NCBI RefSeq assembly: GCF_019449275.2
Contig: NZ_JAHZQZ020000019.1
Span: 1-64,000 of the forward strand
Origin: Microbacterium sp. HD4P20
Lineage (GTDB): Bacteria; Actinomycetota; Actinomycetes; Actinomycetales; Microbacteriaceae
DNA: 64,000 bases
Direction: 5' to 3'
Notes under the pieces: model-generated
Databases searched by the model: none
Told to the model about the DNA's origin: nothing
What the model saw: only the letters and a program-made list of their open reading frames with translations
Program-made: the position numbers and the translations under genes
Part shown: positions 22,423 through 30,001 of the stretch, in pieces
Layout: every line of letters starts with the position of its first letter
How positions within the stretch are numbered: the stretch's first letter is position 1

Positions 22423-24582
22423 CTAGCGATCCCGCGGCCCATGCAGCACCACCAGCCGCTGGGTTGCACGCGTCATGGCGACGTACCGGTCGACCGCGCC
22501 CTCGATGCCGGAACCGAACCGCTCGGGTTCGACCAGAACGACGAGGTCGAACTCGAGCCCCTTCGCAAGCTCCGGTGTCAGCGATCGCACCCTCTCGCGC
22601 CCGTCGAACGTCGCGTCGCCGATGACGCACGCGATGCCCTCGCCGTGCGCAGCGAGCCACTCGTCGAGGATCGCGTCCCGCTCCACGGTCGGCGCGTGCA
22701 AGACCGGAACGCCGCTCGATCGCACCGACGTCGGCACGTTGGCGTCGGGGATCGCGGCCCGGATCACCGGCTCGGCCTCGGCCATCACCTCGCTGGGCGT
22801 GCGGTAGTTGATCGTGAGCGATGCGAGCGACACGTCCGTCAGGCCGGCGTGCTCGAGACGCTCCTGCCACGTCTCACCGAAGCCGTGCCGCGCCTGCGCC
22901 CGGTCGCCGACGATCGTGAAGCTGCGCGACGGGCACCGGGCCAGCAGCATCCGCCATTCCGCATCGGTCAGCTCCTGCGCCTCGTCGACGATCACGTGGG
23001 CGAAGGGGCCGGCCAGCTGGTCGGGGTCGGCGCTGGGCAGCACCGCTTCGTCGACGAGGCTGTTGCGCAGGTCGTCGCCGTCCATCCACTGCAGCAGCTC
23101 GTCGCCTGACTCCTTGAGGCGCTCGATCACCTGGCCCATGTACTCGCGCTCGGTCGCGAGGGTGGCTTCGCGTTCGCGGCGCCGCCGGGATTCCGCCGGG
23201 TTGCCCAGCCGGCGCCGCGCGGCGTCGAGGAGCGGCAGGTCCGCGGTGGTCCACGGCGAGTCCGCGGGTCGCTGCAGGCTCTGGACCTGTTCTGCCGACA
23301 GCCACGGAGCGCACCGGCGCAGGTAGGCCGGCACCGACCAGAGGTCTGAGACGACGACGGATGCCTCCACCAGCGGCCACGCCCGGTTGAAGGTGGAGAC
23401 GAGCTGCTCATGGCGCGCGAGTGCTCGACGCAGCTGGTGCAGCGGCACCTCCTCGACGTCGACCTGGTCGCCGAGGATGTCGAGCACCGTCTCCCACACC
23501 TGGTCGCGCGCCTCGTTGTGCGGCGTCCCGGGTTCGGGGGAGTCGAACGCTTCCGCCCAGTCGTCCGGGCTCAGCCACAGGTCGGCCCACGGCGTCTCGA
23601 CGAGAAGGCCCTTGACCGGCGGTTCCTCGTACAGCCCGACAGCGGGCTCGATCGCATCGACGAGGCGGGCGTCGGCCTTGAGCAGCGCCACCTCGGCGTC
23701 GGGCTCGGCTGCCGCCGCACCGCCCTCGGCGACGAGGTCGCGCAGCGTGCACGTCTGCACGCTCTCCTCGCCGAGGCTCGGCAGCACGTCGGCCACGTAC
23801 GACAGATAGGCGGGGCTCGGGCCGACGAAGAGCACACCGCCGCGGCCTTCACCCAAGTGGGGGTCGGAGTACACGAGGTAGGCCGCCCGGTGCAGCGCGA
23901 CGACGGTCTTGCCGGTTCCCGGACCGCCGTCGACGACGAGGGCGCCGCGTGACCCGGCGCGGATGATGGCGTCCTGGTCGGCCTGGATGGTGCCGAGTAC
24001 ATCCCGCATGTGTGGGGATCGGCTCGCGCCGAGGCTCGCGATGAAGGCGGACTGGTCATCGAGCGCGGCGTGGGGGACGGCGTCGTGCTCCAGCCCTTCG
24101 GGGGTGAAGACCTCGTCCCAGTAGTCGGTGACCCGCCCGCCGGTCCATCGGTAGCGCCGCCGGCTGATCAGCCCCATGGGCCGAGCATGCGTCGCGCCGA
24201 AGAAGGGCTCGGCCGCGGGCGTGCGCCAGTCCACGAGCAGGCGACGGCCCGCCGTGTCCGTGAGCCCGAATCGGCCGATGTAGACCGGCTCGCCATCGGC
24301 GGGCACGATGCGGCCGAGGCACGCGTCGAGGGTGAAACGGCGCAGTGCCCGCAGCCGGCCCGACAACCGGTGGATCTCGAGGTCGCGTTCGAGGGCCGCC
24401 TGCCCACCGCCGCCGGGCAGCCGGCGCACGGTCTCGAGGCGGTCGGAGAGCTCGGCGATCGAACGCTCGAGGCTCTCGGAGACGGCGGCGAAGTGCAGCT
24501 CGTCGTCGGCGATCAGTGCGGGATCGCCCTTGGCGGCGAGACGGGCAGGAAGCTGGAAAGGACTGATGAGGGCAGGGTTCAT
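22423..24582 (-). CDS. helR: HelR: RNA polymerase-recycling motor ATPase (rifamycin resistance)
   Basis: The 719-residue protein is a superfamily 1 helicase-like ATPase of the HelD/HelR type: Walker A VVDGGPGTGKTVVALHRAAY (about 216-235), Walker B HVIVDEAQELTDAEW, and YRTPSEVM and VAMTRATQRLVVLHGP as late motifs. The N-terminus (ALISPFQLPARLAAKGDPAL and the helical ELSDRLE segment) is the arm that enters RNA polymerase. Actinobacterial HelR proteins release rifamycin-bound polymerase and are induced through a rifamycin-associated element, which is present upstream at 24647-24668. The start is the ATG at 24582 after GGGAG; the longer open frame is not family-like. Confidence 0.93.
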   Translation of the reverse strand: MNPALISPFQLPARLAAKGDPALIADDELHFAAVSESLERSIAELSDRLETVRRLPGGGGQAALERDLEIHRLSGRLRALRRFTLDACLGRIVPADGEPVYIGRFGLTDTAGRRLLVDWRTPAAEPFFGATHARPMGLISRRRYRWTGGRVTDYWDEVFTPEGLEHDAVPHAALDDQSAFIASLGASRSPHMRDVLGTIQADQDAIIRAGSRGALVVDGGPGTGKTVVALHRAAYLVYSDPHLGEGRGGVLFVGPSPAYLSYVADVLPSLGEESVQTCTLRDLVAEGGAAAAEPDAEVALLKADARLVDAIEPAVGLYEEPPVKGLLVETPWADLWLSPDDWAEAFDSPEPGTPHNEARDQVWETVLDILGDQVDVEEVPLHQLRRALARHEQLVSTFNRAWPLVEASVVVSDLWSVPAYLRRCAPWLSAEQVQSLQRPADSPWTTADLPLLDAARRRLGNPAESRRRREREATLATEREYMGQVIERLKESGDELLQWMDGDDLRNSLVDEAVLPSADPDQLAGPFAHVIVDEAQELTDAEWRMLLARCPSRSFTIVGDRAQARHGFGETWQERLEHAGLTDVSLASLTINYRTPSEVMAEAEPVIRAAIPDANVPTSVRSSGVPVLHAPTVERDAILDEWLAAHGEGIACVIGDATFDGRERVRSLTPELAKGLEFDLVVLVEPERFGSGIEGAVDRYVAMTRATQRLVVLHGPRDR

Positions 24583-24646
24583 GGCATCGACTCCCGGGCG
24601 CAGGTGCGACGGTGACGCGTCGCGACCGACAAGTATGCGCCCCCGA

Positions 24647-24668
24647 GGGGCCCTTGCCGCAAGGCCCC
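24647..24668. promoter_or_regulatory. Rifamycin-associated element (RAE) upstream of helR
   Basis: The inverted repeat reads, on the helR strand, GGGGCCTTGCGG then CAAGGGCCCC. It shares the core CTTGCGGCAAG with the published actinobacterial RAE consensus GGGGCTTGCGGCAAGGCCCC as I recall it. It sits 65 bases before the helR start. TTGCGG and TTGCCG inside the core could act as -35 elements for both directions. Confidence 0.85.
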
Positions 24669-24684
24669 CCTGTGCCGTTATCCT
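24654..24684 (+). promoter_or_regulatory. Candidate promoter of the DUF2520-panC-panB operon
   Basis: TTGCCG (24654-24659, inside the RAE core) and TATCCT (24679-24684) are 19 bases apart, which is long. Initiation would fall near 24691, placing the terminator hairpin at 24707-24729 inside the leader. Confidence 0.4.
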
Positions 24685-24706
24685 GGTAGTGGCAGGAGAT
24701 GCCGTG

Positions 24707-24736
24707 ACCCCGCGCCCCGAGCGCGGGGTATTTTTG
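24707..24736 (+). terminator. Intrinsic terminator in the pantothenate-operon leader
   Basis: A perfect nine-pair stem (ACCCCGCGC at 24707-24715, loop CCCGA, complement at 24721-24729) is followed at once by ATTTTTG. It is the only classical hairpin-plus-T terminator I see in the window. It points toward the operon rather than away from any plus-strand gene. A second stem (24736-24743 with 24754-24761) lies between it and the ribosome-binding site. Attenuation is therefore likely; the sensed signal is unknown. Confidence 0.75.
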
Positions 24737-24778
24737 TACGTGGTCCAGCCGGGCCGCGTACGACGGGAGGCGACGACG

Positions 24779-25534
24779 ATGCCCGACCGTCCCCTCGCCC
24801 CGGCACGTCGCGTGCTCGACGGGTCGATCGCGGTCGTCGGCGCCGGCCGGGTCGGCGGCGCGATCACCGCCGCGCTGCAGGCTGCCGGCGCCGAGGTGCA
24901 GGGTCCGCTGGGTCGCGGTGCGACGGCGCGCGATGCCTCGATCGTGCTGCTGGCCGTGCCGGATGCCGAGATCCGTGCGGCTGCCGCGGCCCTGGCGCCG
25001 GGGCCTCTGGTGGGGCACTTCTCGGGAGCCACGCCGCTCGACCCGCTCGCTCCGCACGAGGCGTTCAGCATCCATCCGCTCCTCGCGATCACGGGACCGC
25101 AGGCCTCGTTCTCGAATGTCCCCGCCGCGATCGCCGGAGCGACGCCACGTGCCCTGGCCACGGCTGAAGCGCTCGCGACCACGCTGGGCATGCACCCCTT
25201 CCGGGTCGACGAAGCCGACCGCGCCGCCTATCACGCGGCGGCTTCGATCGCGTCGAACTTCCTCGTGACGCTCGAGGCGTTCGCCGAAGAACTCGCCGCG
25301 ACGGCCGGCGTCGATCGCGACGCCCTTGTGCCACTGGTTCGCGCCACCGTGCAGAACTGGAGCGACCATGGTCCCGCGCACGCGCTCACCGGGCCGATCG
25401 CGCGCGGTGACGACGACACCGTCGCCCGCCAGCGCGCAGCCGTGGCCGAGCGGCTGCCGGAGCGCGTGGCGCTGTTCGACGCGTTGACCGACGCCACGCG
25501 TGCGCTCGCCGGCGGGCGAGAGGTCGCCTCGTGA
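24779..25534 (+). CDS. Rossmann-like / DUF2520 protein, first gene of the pantothenate operon
   Basis: The 251-residue protein starts at the ATG at 24779, eight bases after GGGAGG. It has an N-terminal NAD(P)-binding fold, SIAVVGAGRVGGAITAALQAAG, and VGHFSGATPLDPL. A helical C-terminal DUF2520 domain follows, with AAYHAAASIASNFLVTLEAFAEEL and ARGDDDTVARQR. This resembles ketopantoate reductase-type dehydrogenases in fold order. It overlaps panC by GTGA, and such genes neighbour panBC widely in actinobacteria. A ketopantoate reductase role is therefore an attractive but unproven inference; no panE is present in the window. Confidence 0.85.
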   Translation: MPDRPLAPARRVLDGSIAVVGAGRVGGAITAALQAAGAEVQGPLGRGATARDASIVLLAVPDAEIRAAAAALAPGPLVGHFSGATPLDPLAPHEAFSIHPLLAITGPQASFSNVPAAIAGATPRALATAEALATTLGMHPFRVDEADRAAYHAAASIASNFLVTLEAFAEELAATAGVDRDALVPLVRATVQNWSDHGPAHALTGPIARGDDDTVARQRAAVAERLPERVALFDALTDATRALAGGREVAS

Positions 25535-26382
25535 TCGTCGTCCGCACCGTCGCCGAGCTGCGCTCCGCCTTGCGCGAGTCGCGCGACGGCCGCATCGGAT
25601 TCGTCGCCACGATGGGCGCGCTGCACGAGGGCCACGCGTCGCTGCTGCGCGCCGCCCGCGCCGACAGCGACACCGTCGTGATGTCGATCTTCGTCAATCC
25701 GACGCAGTTCGACGAGCAGGCCGACCTCGCGGCCTATCCCCGCACGGAAGAGGCCGACCTCGCCCTGGCGGCGGCCGAAGGCGTAGATGTGGTCTTCGCC
25801 CCGTCGGCCGCCGAGATGTACCCCGCCGGCTTCGCCACGACGGTGAGCATCACCGGTCCGATCGCCGAGACGCTCGAGGGCGCGCAGCGCGGCCGCGCAC
25901 ACTTCGACGGTGTCGCCACGATCGTCACCAAGCTCCTGCTCGCGGTGCTGCCCGACGCCGCCTACTTCGGCGCGAAGGACGCGCAGCAGGTGGGGGTGCT
26001 GCGACGGCTGGTCGCCGACCTGAACATCCCGGTGCAGCTCGTGGTGTGCCCCACGTCGCGCGACGACGACGGCCTGGCCCGCTCCAGCCGCAACGCGCGG
26101 CTCGGTGCCGACGAGCGTGCGCGGGCTCTCGCCATTCCCCGCGCGCTGCAGGAGGTGACGGATGCCTCGGCCTCCGGCATCCGGGATCCCGAGGTCTTGC
26201 GCAGCCGGGCCCTGGACGTCCTGGCCGAAGCTCTCATCGAGCTCGAGTACATCGCGATCGTCGACCCCGAGACGTTCGAGCCGATCACGGCCGTCGACGG
26301 CCAGGCGCTCGTGGCGATCGCCGCCCGCGTCGGGCGCACGCGCCTGATCGACAACACGCTTCTCACCCCCGGAGGTTCATGA
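25531..26382 (+). CDS. panC: Pantothenate synthetase PanC
   Basis: The 283-residue protein condenses pantoate and beta-alanine using ATP, in the cytoplasm. It begins with a GTG overlapping the previous stop and shows the nucleotidyl-transferase signature FVATMGALHEGHASLLRAAR with HEGH as the HIGH-type motif. SIFVNPTQFDEQADLAAYPR, GAQRGRAHFDGVATIVTKL, YFGAKDAQQVGVLRRLVADL and RDDDGLARSSRNARL follow. All expected segments are present and the length is normal. It is followed by panB with a TGATG overlap. Confidence 0.97.
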   Translation: MIVVRTVAELRSALRESRDGRIGFVATMGALHEGHASLLRAARADSDTVVMSIFVNPTQFDEQADLAAYPRTEEADLALAAAEGVDVVFAPSAAEMYPAGFATTVSITGPIAETLEGAQRGRAHFDGVATIVTKLLLAVLPDAAYFGAKDAQQVGVLRRLVADLNIPVQLVVCPTSRDDDGLARSSRNARLGADERARALAIPRALQEVTDASASGIRDPEVLRSRALDVLAEALIELEYIAIVDPETFEPITAVDGQALVAIAARVGRTRLIDNTLLTPGGS

Positions 26383-27239
26383 TGCGTCCACAGGTCACCC
26401 TCCGGCAGCTCGCCGAGATGAAGGCTGCCCGCGAGCCGATCGTCATGGTCACGGCCTACGACTTTCCGACGGCGCGCGTCGCGGACCGGGCCGAGGTCGA
26501 CATGGTCCTGGTCGGCGACTCCGGCGCGCAGGTCGTGCTCGGCCACGACTCGACGGTCGCCGTCACCGTCGCCGAGATGCTCGTGCTCGCCGCGGCGGTG
26601 CGTCGCGGTGTGCGGTCGGCGTTCGTCGTGTGCGATGTGCCGTTCGGTTCGACCGAGGTCTCGGACGAGCAGGCGGTCACGACCGCGGTGCGCTTCGTCA
26701 AAGAAGCGGGGGCGGATGCCGTCAAGCTCGAGGGCGGCGGACCGTCGCGGCTCTCGCGCATCCGGGCGGTGGTCGCCGCCGGCATCCCGGTGGTCGCCCA
26801 CATCGGGCTCACGCCGCAGACGGCGACGGCGCTCGGCGGGATGCGGGCGCAGGGCCGCACGACCGAGTCGGCGCAGCGGCTCGTACGCGAGGCGCTGGCC
26901 GTGCAGGACGCCGGGGCGAGCCTGCTCGTGATCGAGGCGGTGCCCGCCGAGGTCGTGGACGTGGTGCTGCCCGAGCTGCGGATCCCGGTGATCGGCATCG
27001 GCGCGGGCCCCGCCGACGGACAGGTGCTCGTGATGCACGACCTGCTCGGCATCACCGAGGGCAAGACCGCGGCCTTCGTGAAGCGCTATGCCGCCATCGG
27101 CGAGGCGATGGTGGACGGCGTCGCCGCTTACGCGCGCGAGGTGCGCGCGGGGGTCTTCCCGGCCGCCGAGCACGGGTACGCCGCGGCGCCGGAGGCGGTC
27201 GAGGCGGCCCGAGCCGCCCTCGCGCAGCCCGGAGACTGA
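26382..27239 (+). CDS. panB: 3-methyl-2-oxobutanoate hydroxymethyltransferase PanB
   Basis: The 285-residue enzyme adds a hydroxymethyl group from methylenetetrahydrofolate to alpha-ketoisovalerate to give ketopantoate. Landmarks are VMVTAYDFPTARVADRAEVD, MVLVGDSGAQVVLGHDST (metal-binding aspartate), DAVKLEGG, VVAHIGLTPQTATALGG and GIGAGPADGQVLVMHDLLGI. The start used is the ATG at 26382, six bases after GGAGG; an ATG at 26379 is also possible. It is the last gene of the operon. The GC-rich stretch after its stop (27240-27322) can form weak hairpins but no convincing terminator. Confidence 0.97.
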   Translation: MRPQVTLRQLAEMKAAREPIVMVTAYDFPTARVADRAEVDMVLVGDSGAQVVLGHDSTVAVTVAEMLVLAAAVRRGVRSAFVVCDVPFGSTEVSDEQAVTTAVRFVKEAGADAVKLEGGGPSRLSRIRAVVAAGIPVVAHIGLTPQTATALGGMRAQGRTTESAQRLVREALAVQDAGASLLVIEAVPAEVVDVVLPELRIPVIGIGAGPADGQVLVMHDLLGITEGKTAAFVKRYAAIGEAMVDGVAAYAREVRAGVFPAAEHGYAAAPEAVEAARAALAQPGD

Positions 27240-27322
27240 CGCGGGCGGCCGGACCGCGGGACCGCCGAGCCGCCGGGCCGCGGGTCGCCCGGCCTGCGCC
27301 GCACGAAAACCGGATCCTGGCG

Positions 27323-28453
27323 TCAGAGGGTCGCGGCGTGCGGGTCGAAATCGGCGGTGAGCGCCCCGACCTCGTCGACGGTGCTCTCGACGCTCACGAA
27401 GGTGCGCGTCTCGGCGGCTTCCTCGATCGCGAGCAGCGTGTCGAGCACGTGGTAGCCGAAGTCGCCGGTGGCCACATGCGGGCGGCCGTCGCGGATCGAG
27501 CGCGCCATGTCGAGCACACCCAGACCACGCCCGACGAGCACGCCCTCCTGCGGCACCTCGAACACGTCCTGCACGACCGGCTCGGGCGGCACGACCATCT
27601 TCTTCAGCGGCCTGGTGATGGTGATGGGCCCGCCGAAGGTGTTCGGGTCGGGGATCACGAGGGTGCCCTCCGTGCCGGTGATCTCGACGATGCCGTGGCG
27701 GTACAGCGGCGAGTCGGTGCTGTAGAGGCTCTGCGCCTGCCCACCCTGCTCGAAGTCCATGAGCACCGACAGCGTCGACGGGATCTCCACCGGGAACTCC
27801 TGGCCGATCAGCTCACCGACCTGCACGCGGCGGCTCGGCGTGCCCTGAAGGCCCAGTGCCGCAACGGCGGCGACCGGACCGAACACGTGCACGAGCGCCG
27901 AGACGTAGTACGGGCCCATGTCCAGCAGCGGTCCGCCGCCCTTGGCGTACAGGAACGCCGGGTTCGGGTGGAAGATCTCCGGTCCCTGCCACTGGAACGT
28001 CGTCTGGGCGAAGAGCGGCCGCCCGATGTCGCCGCGTGCGATGGCGCGCTTGGCGGTCTGCACTCCGGGGCCGAGGACGGTGTCGGGCGCGACGCCGACG
28101 CGCAGGCCGGCGGCATCCGCCTTCGACAGCAGGCGCTGCGACTCCTCACGGTCGATGCCGATCGGCTTCTCGGTCCACACGTGCTTGCCGGCGGCGAGGA
28201 TCGCCTCGGACACCTCGACGTGCACCGCCGGGATCGTGAGGTTCACGACGATGTCGATGTCGGGGTCGTCGAGCACGACGTCGACACCACCGGCGCGCGG
28301 CACGTCGTACTTGGCCGCCTGCGCGCGGGCACGGTCCTCGAGCAGGTCGCCGACCGCGAGCACGCGCACGTCGGGGAAGGTCGTGAGGTTCCGCAGGTAC
28401 TGGTCGCTGATGTTGCCGGCGCCGATGAGGCCGACTCCGATCGGGGCGCCCAT
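27323..28453 (-). CDS. Gfo/Idh/MocA-family NAD(P)-dependent sugar oxidoreductase (copy 1)
   Basis: The 376-residue protein has the N-terminal Rossmann start IGVGLIGAGNISDQYLRNL and the E-K-P motif of the family, HVWTEKPIGID. GGGPLLDMGPYYVSALVHVFG lies in the C-terminal catalytic domain. It resembles the product of 44401-45489, for example in PDTVLGPGVQTA and the DMGPYYV segment, so the two are paralogues in separate sugar loci. It follows the isomerase/epimerase gene with a one-base overlap; together they probably interconvert a sugar or inositol derivative in the cytoplasm. Control by the TetR protein at 29387 is likely. Confidence 0.92.
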   Translation of the reverse strand: MGAPIGVGLIGAGNISDQYLRNLTTFPDVRVLAVGDLLEDRARAQAAKYDVPRAGGVDVVLDDPDIDIVVNLTIPAVHVEVSEAILAAGKHVWTEKPIGIDREESQRLLSKADAAGLRVGVAPDTVLGPGVQTAKRAIARGDIGRPLFAQTTFQWQGPEIFHPNPAFLYAKGGGPLLDMGPYYVSALVHVFGPVAAVAALGLQGTPSRRVQVGELIGQEFPVEIPSTLSVLMDFEQGGQAQSLYSTDSPLYRHGIVEITGTEGTLVIPDPNTFGGPITITRPLKKMVVPPEPVVQDVFEVPQEGVLVGRGLGVLDMARSIRDGRPHVATGDFGYHVLDTLLAIEEAAETRTFVSVESTVDEVGALTADFDPHAATL

Positions 28454-29277
28454 CAGGCGGCCGCCTTGTCGCCGTCGAGGCTGAGCCCGTCCAAGAACAT
28501 GCGGCTCTGCTCGATCGCGTTGTAGAGGTCGCCGGGGAAGTGGTCGAACTCGACGATGGCGACTTCGAGGGCGGATGCCGCAGCCAGCGCCTCGCGCAGC
28601 GGCACGACACCCTGCCCGGCGGGCACCTGGTCGGCTGGGGGATACGCGGCGATCGCCTCGGGGTCGAGGGTGCCGTCCTTGACGTGCACGGCGATCACGC
28701 GGTCGCCGAGCGTGCGCAGCAGCGACACCGGGTCGACACCCGCGCGCGCGACCCAGTACAGGTCGACCTCGAGCACGACGCGCGGATCGAGCAGATCGGC
28801 GAGCACCTCGAGACCCGTCTTGCCGTCGAAGGTCGCTTCGAGCTCGTGCGCGTGATTGTGGTAGCCGACACGGATGCCGCGGCCGGCCCCGATCTCGGCG
28901 GCGGCGTTGAGCAGCCGGGCGGTCTCTTCGATCTGCGCGACCTGCTCCCACCGTGCCGGCGCGGTGTAGGGGTCGATCACCGTCGTCATGCCGAGCGTCT
29001 CGGCGGCGTCGAAGACGACGTCGGGTGCTGGCACGGGGACGGTGGTTCCACTGCCGTCCGGATTGACGAACGAAGTCGAGGCCAGGAATGCGTGACCGGT
29101 CGGAGCGACCAGCCCGTGAGCGCGAAGGGCGGCCGCGAGCGGCTCGGCACGACGTACGAAGTCGTACGGCTCCACCGCCGTGAACCCGCGAGCGGCGACG
29201 GCGGCGAGTGTCGCGTCGAGGTCGGCCTCGAGTGCCGCATTGACGGTGAACAGCTGGATGGATGTCTGGACCGGCAT
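28453..29277 (-). CDS. Sugar phosphate isomerase/epimerase (xylose isomerase-like TIM barrel)
   Basis: The start is the ATG at 29277 after GAAGGAG; the frame upstream runs through the operator and is not coding. The 274-residue protein has the AP-endonuclease-2/xylose-isomerase-like pattern: TSIQLFTVNAAL, GFTAVEPYDF, IRVGYHNHAHEL (metal ligands), VVLEVDLYWVARAGVD, VIAVHVKDGTL and VAIVEFDHF. It should isomerise or epimerise a keto-sugar or its phosphate with a divalent metal. It forms a two-gene operon with the oxidoreductase behind it and diverges from a TetR gene across a long palindrome. Confidence 0.9.
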   Translation of the reverse strand: MPVQTSIQLFTVNAALEADLDATLAAVAARGFTAVEPYDFVRRAEPLAAALRAHGLVAPTGHAFLASTSFVNPDGSGTTVPVPAPDVVFDAAETLGMTTVIDPYTAPARWEQVAQIEETARLLNAAAEIGAGRGIRVGYHNHAHELEATFDGKTGLEVLADLLDPRVVLEVDLYWVARAGVDPVSLLRTLGDRVIAVHVKDGTLDPEAIAAYPPADQVPAGQGVVPLREALAAASALEVAIVEFDHFPGDLYNAIEQSRMFLDGLSLDGDKAAA

Positions 29278-29339
29278 CGGTCGCGCTCCTTCGTGGTCGT
29301 CGATGACGCGTGGCGTTTCGCCCCGCCCGGCCACCGTAG

Positions 29340-29371
29340 CACGCAAAACCTCCATGTGGAGGTTTTGCGTG
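29340..29371. promoter_or_regulatory. 32-bp near-perfect palindrome, probable TetR operator
   Basis: Perfect 15-base arms (CACGCAAAACCTCCA at 29340-29354 and its complement at 29357-29371) flank a two-base centre TG. It lies between the divergent isomerase and TetR genes, 16 bases before the TetR start, the normal place for a shared autoregulatory site. Confidence 0.85.
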
Positions 29372-29386
29372 GGTAGGATGGCCGTC

Positions 29387-30001
29387 ATGTCTGACGAGCC
29401 CGCCTCACCCCCGCGGGGGTCCTACGCGAAGGGCGTCGCGCGCAGGCAGGAGATCCTCGATCGCGCCATCGAGGTCTTCGCGCGCCGCGGCTCTGACCGG
29501 ACCAGCCTGCGCGCCATCGCCGAGGAGGTCGGCGTCACCCATGCCGCGCTCCGTCACTACTTCGGCTCTCTCGAGGAGCTGCTCGTCGCGGTGTATCGCG
29601 AGTCCGAGCGCCGCGGCAGAATCCCTGAACACGACGATCCGGAAGTGACGCCCATAGAGCTGATGCGCGGGTGGACCGAGTCCAATCGCGAGGTTCAGGG
29701 GCTGGTGCAGTTGTACTCGACCCTCGTGGCCACGGCGCTCGAAGAAGGGCATCCGGCAGCGCGGGAGTTCGCGACGGAGCGCTTCTCACACAATCGAGCC
29801 GAGCTCGCCGAGCGCGTCCGGCGCAACCAGCGCTCCGGCCGCATCCGCGCCGACGTCGACGCCCTGGCGGTCGCGGCGCTGGTGATCGCGGCATCCGACG
29901 GCCTGCAGACCCAGTGGCTGCTCGACCCCGACGCGCCGCAAGATGCCGCGCTCGCTCTCCTCGAGCTGCTGTTGGCGGCTCCCGGCGACACGTCAGGCTG
30001 A
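29387..30001 (+). CDS. TetR-family transcriptional regulator
   Basis: The 204-residue protein has the TetR DNA-binding domain: RRQEILDRAIEVFARRGSDRTSLRAIAEEVGVTHAALRHYFGSLEELLVAVY, about residues 19-70. The ligand-binding helical domain follows and ends QWLLDPDAPQDAALALLELLLA, typical of the group. Start 29387 fits the domain; an in-frame ATG at 29378 is also possible. It probably represses itself and the divergent oxidoreductase/isomerase operon through the palindrome at 29340-29371. Its last nine bases overlap the convergent ligase gene. Confidence 0.92.
   Translation: MSDEPASPPRGSYAKGVARRQEILDRAIEVFARRGSDRTSLRAIAEEVGVTHAALRHYFGSLEELLVAVYRESERRGRIPEHDDPEVTPIELMRGWTESNREVQGLVQLYSTLVATALEEGHPAAREFATERFSHNRAELAERVRRNQRSGRIRADVDALAVAALVIAASDGLQTQWLLDPDAPQDAALALLELLLAAPGDTSG

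Noticed and set aside
24308..24778. Longer start for the DUF2520 protein running through the RAE and terminator
   Set aside because: The added residues are antisense to helR and cross a promoter and intrinsic terminator; the ATG at 24779 has GGGAGG at the right distance.
27240..27322. Terminator between panB and the convergent oxidoreductase gene
   Set aside because: Several G/C-rich partial stems can be drawn but none is uninterrupted and there is no T-run on either strand.
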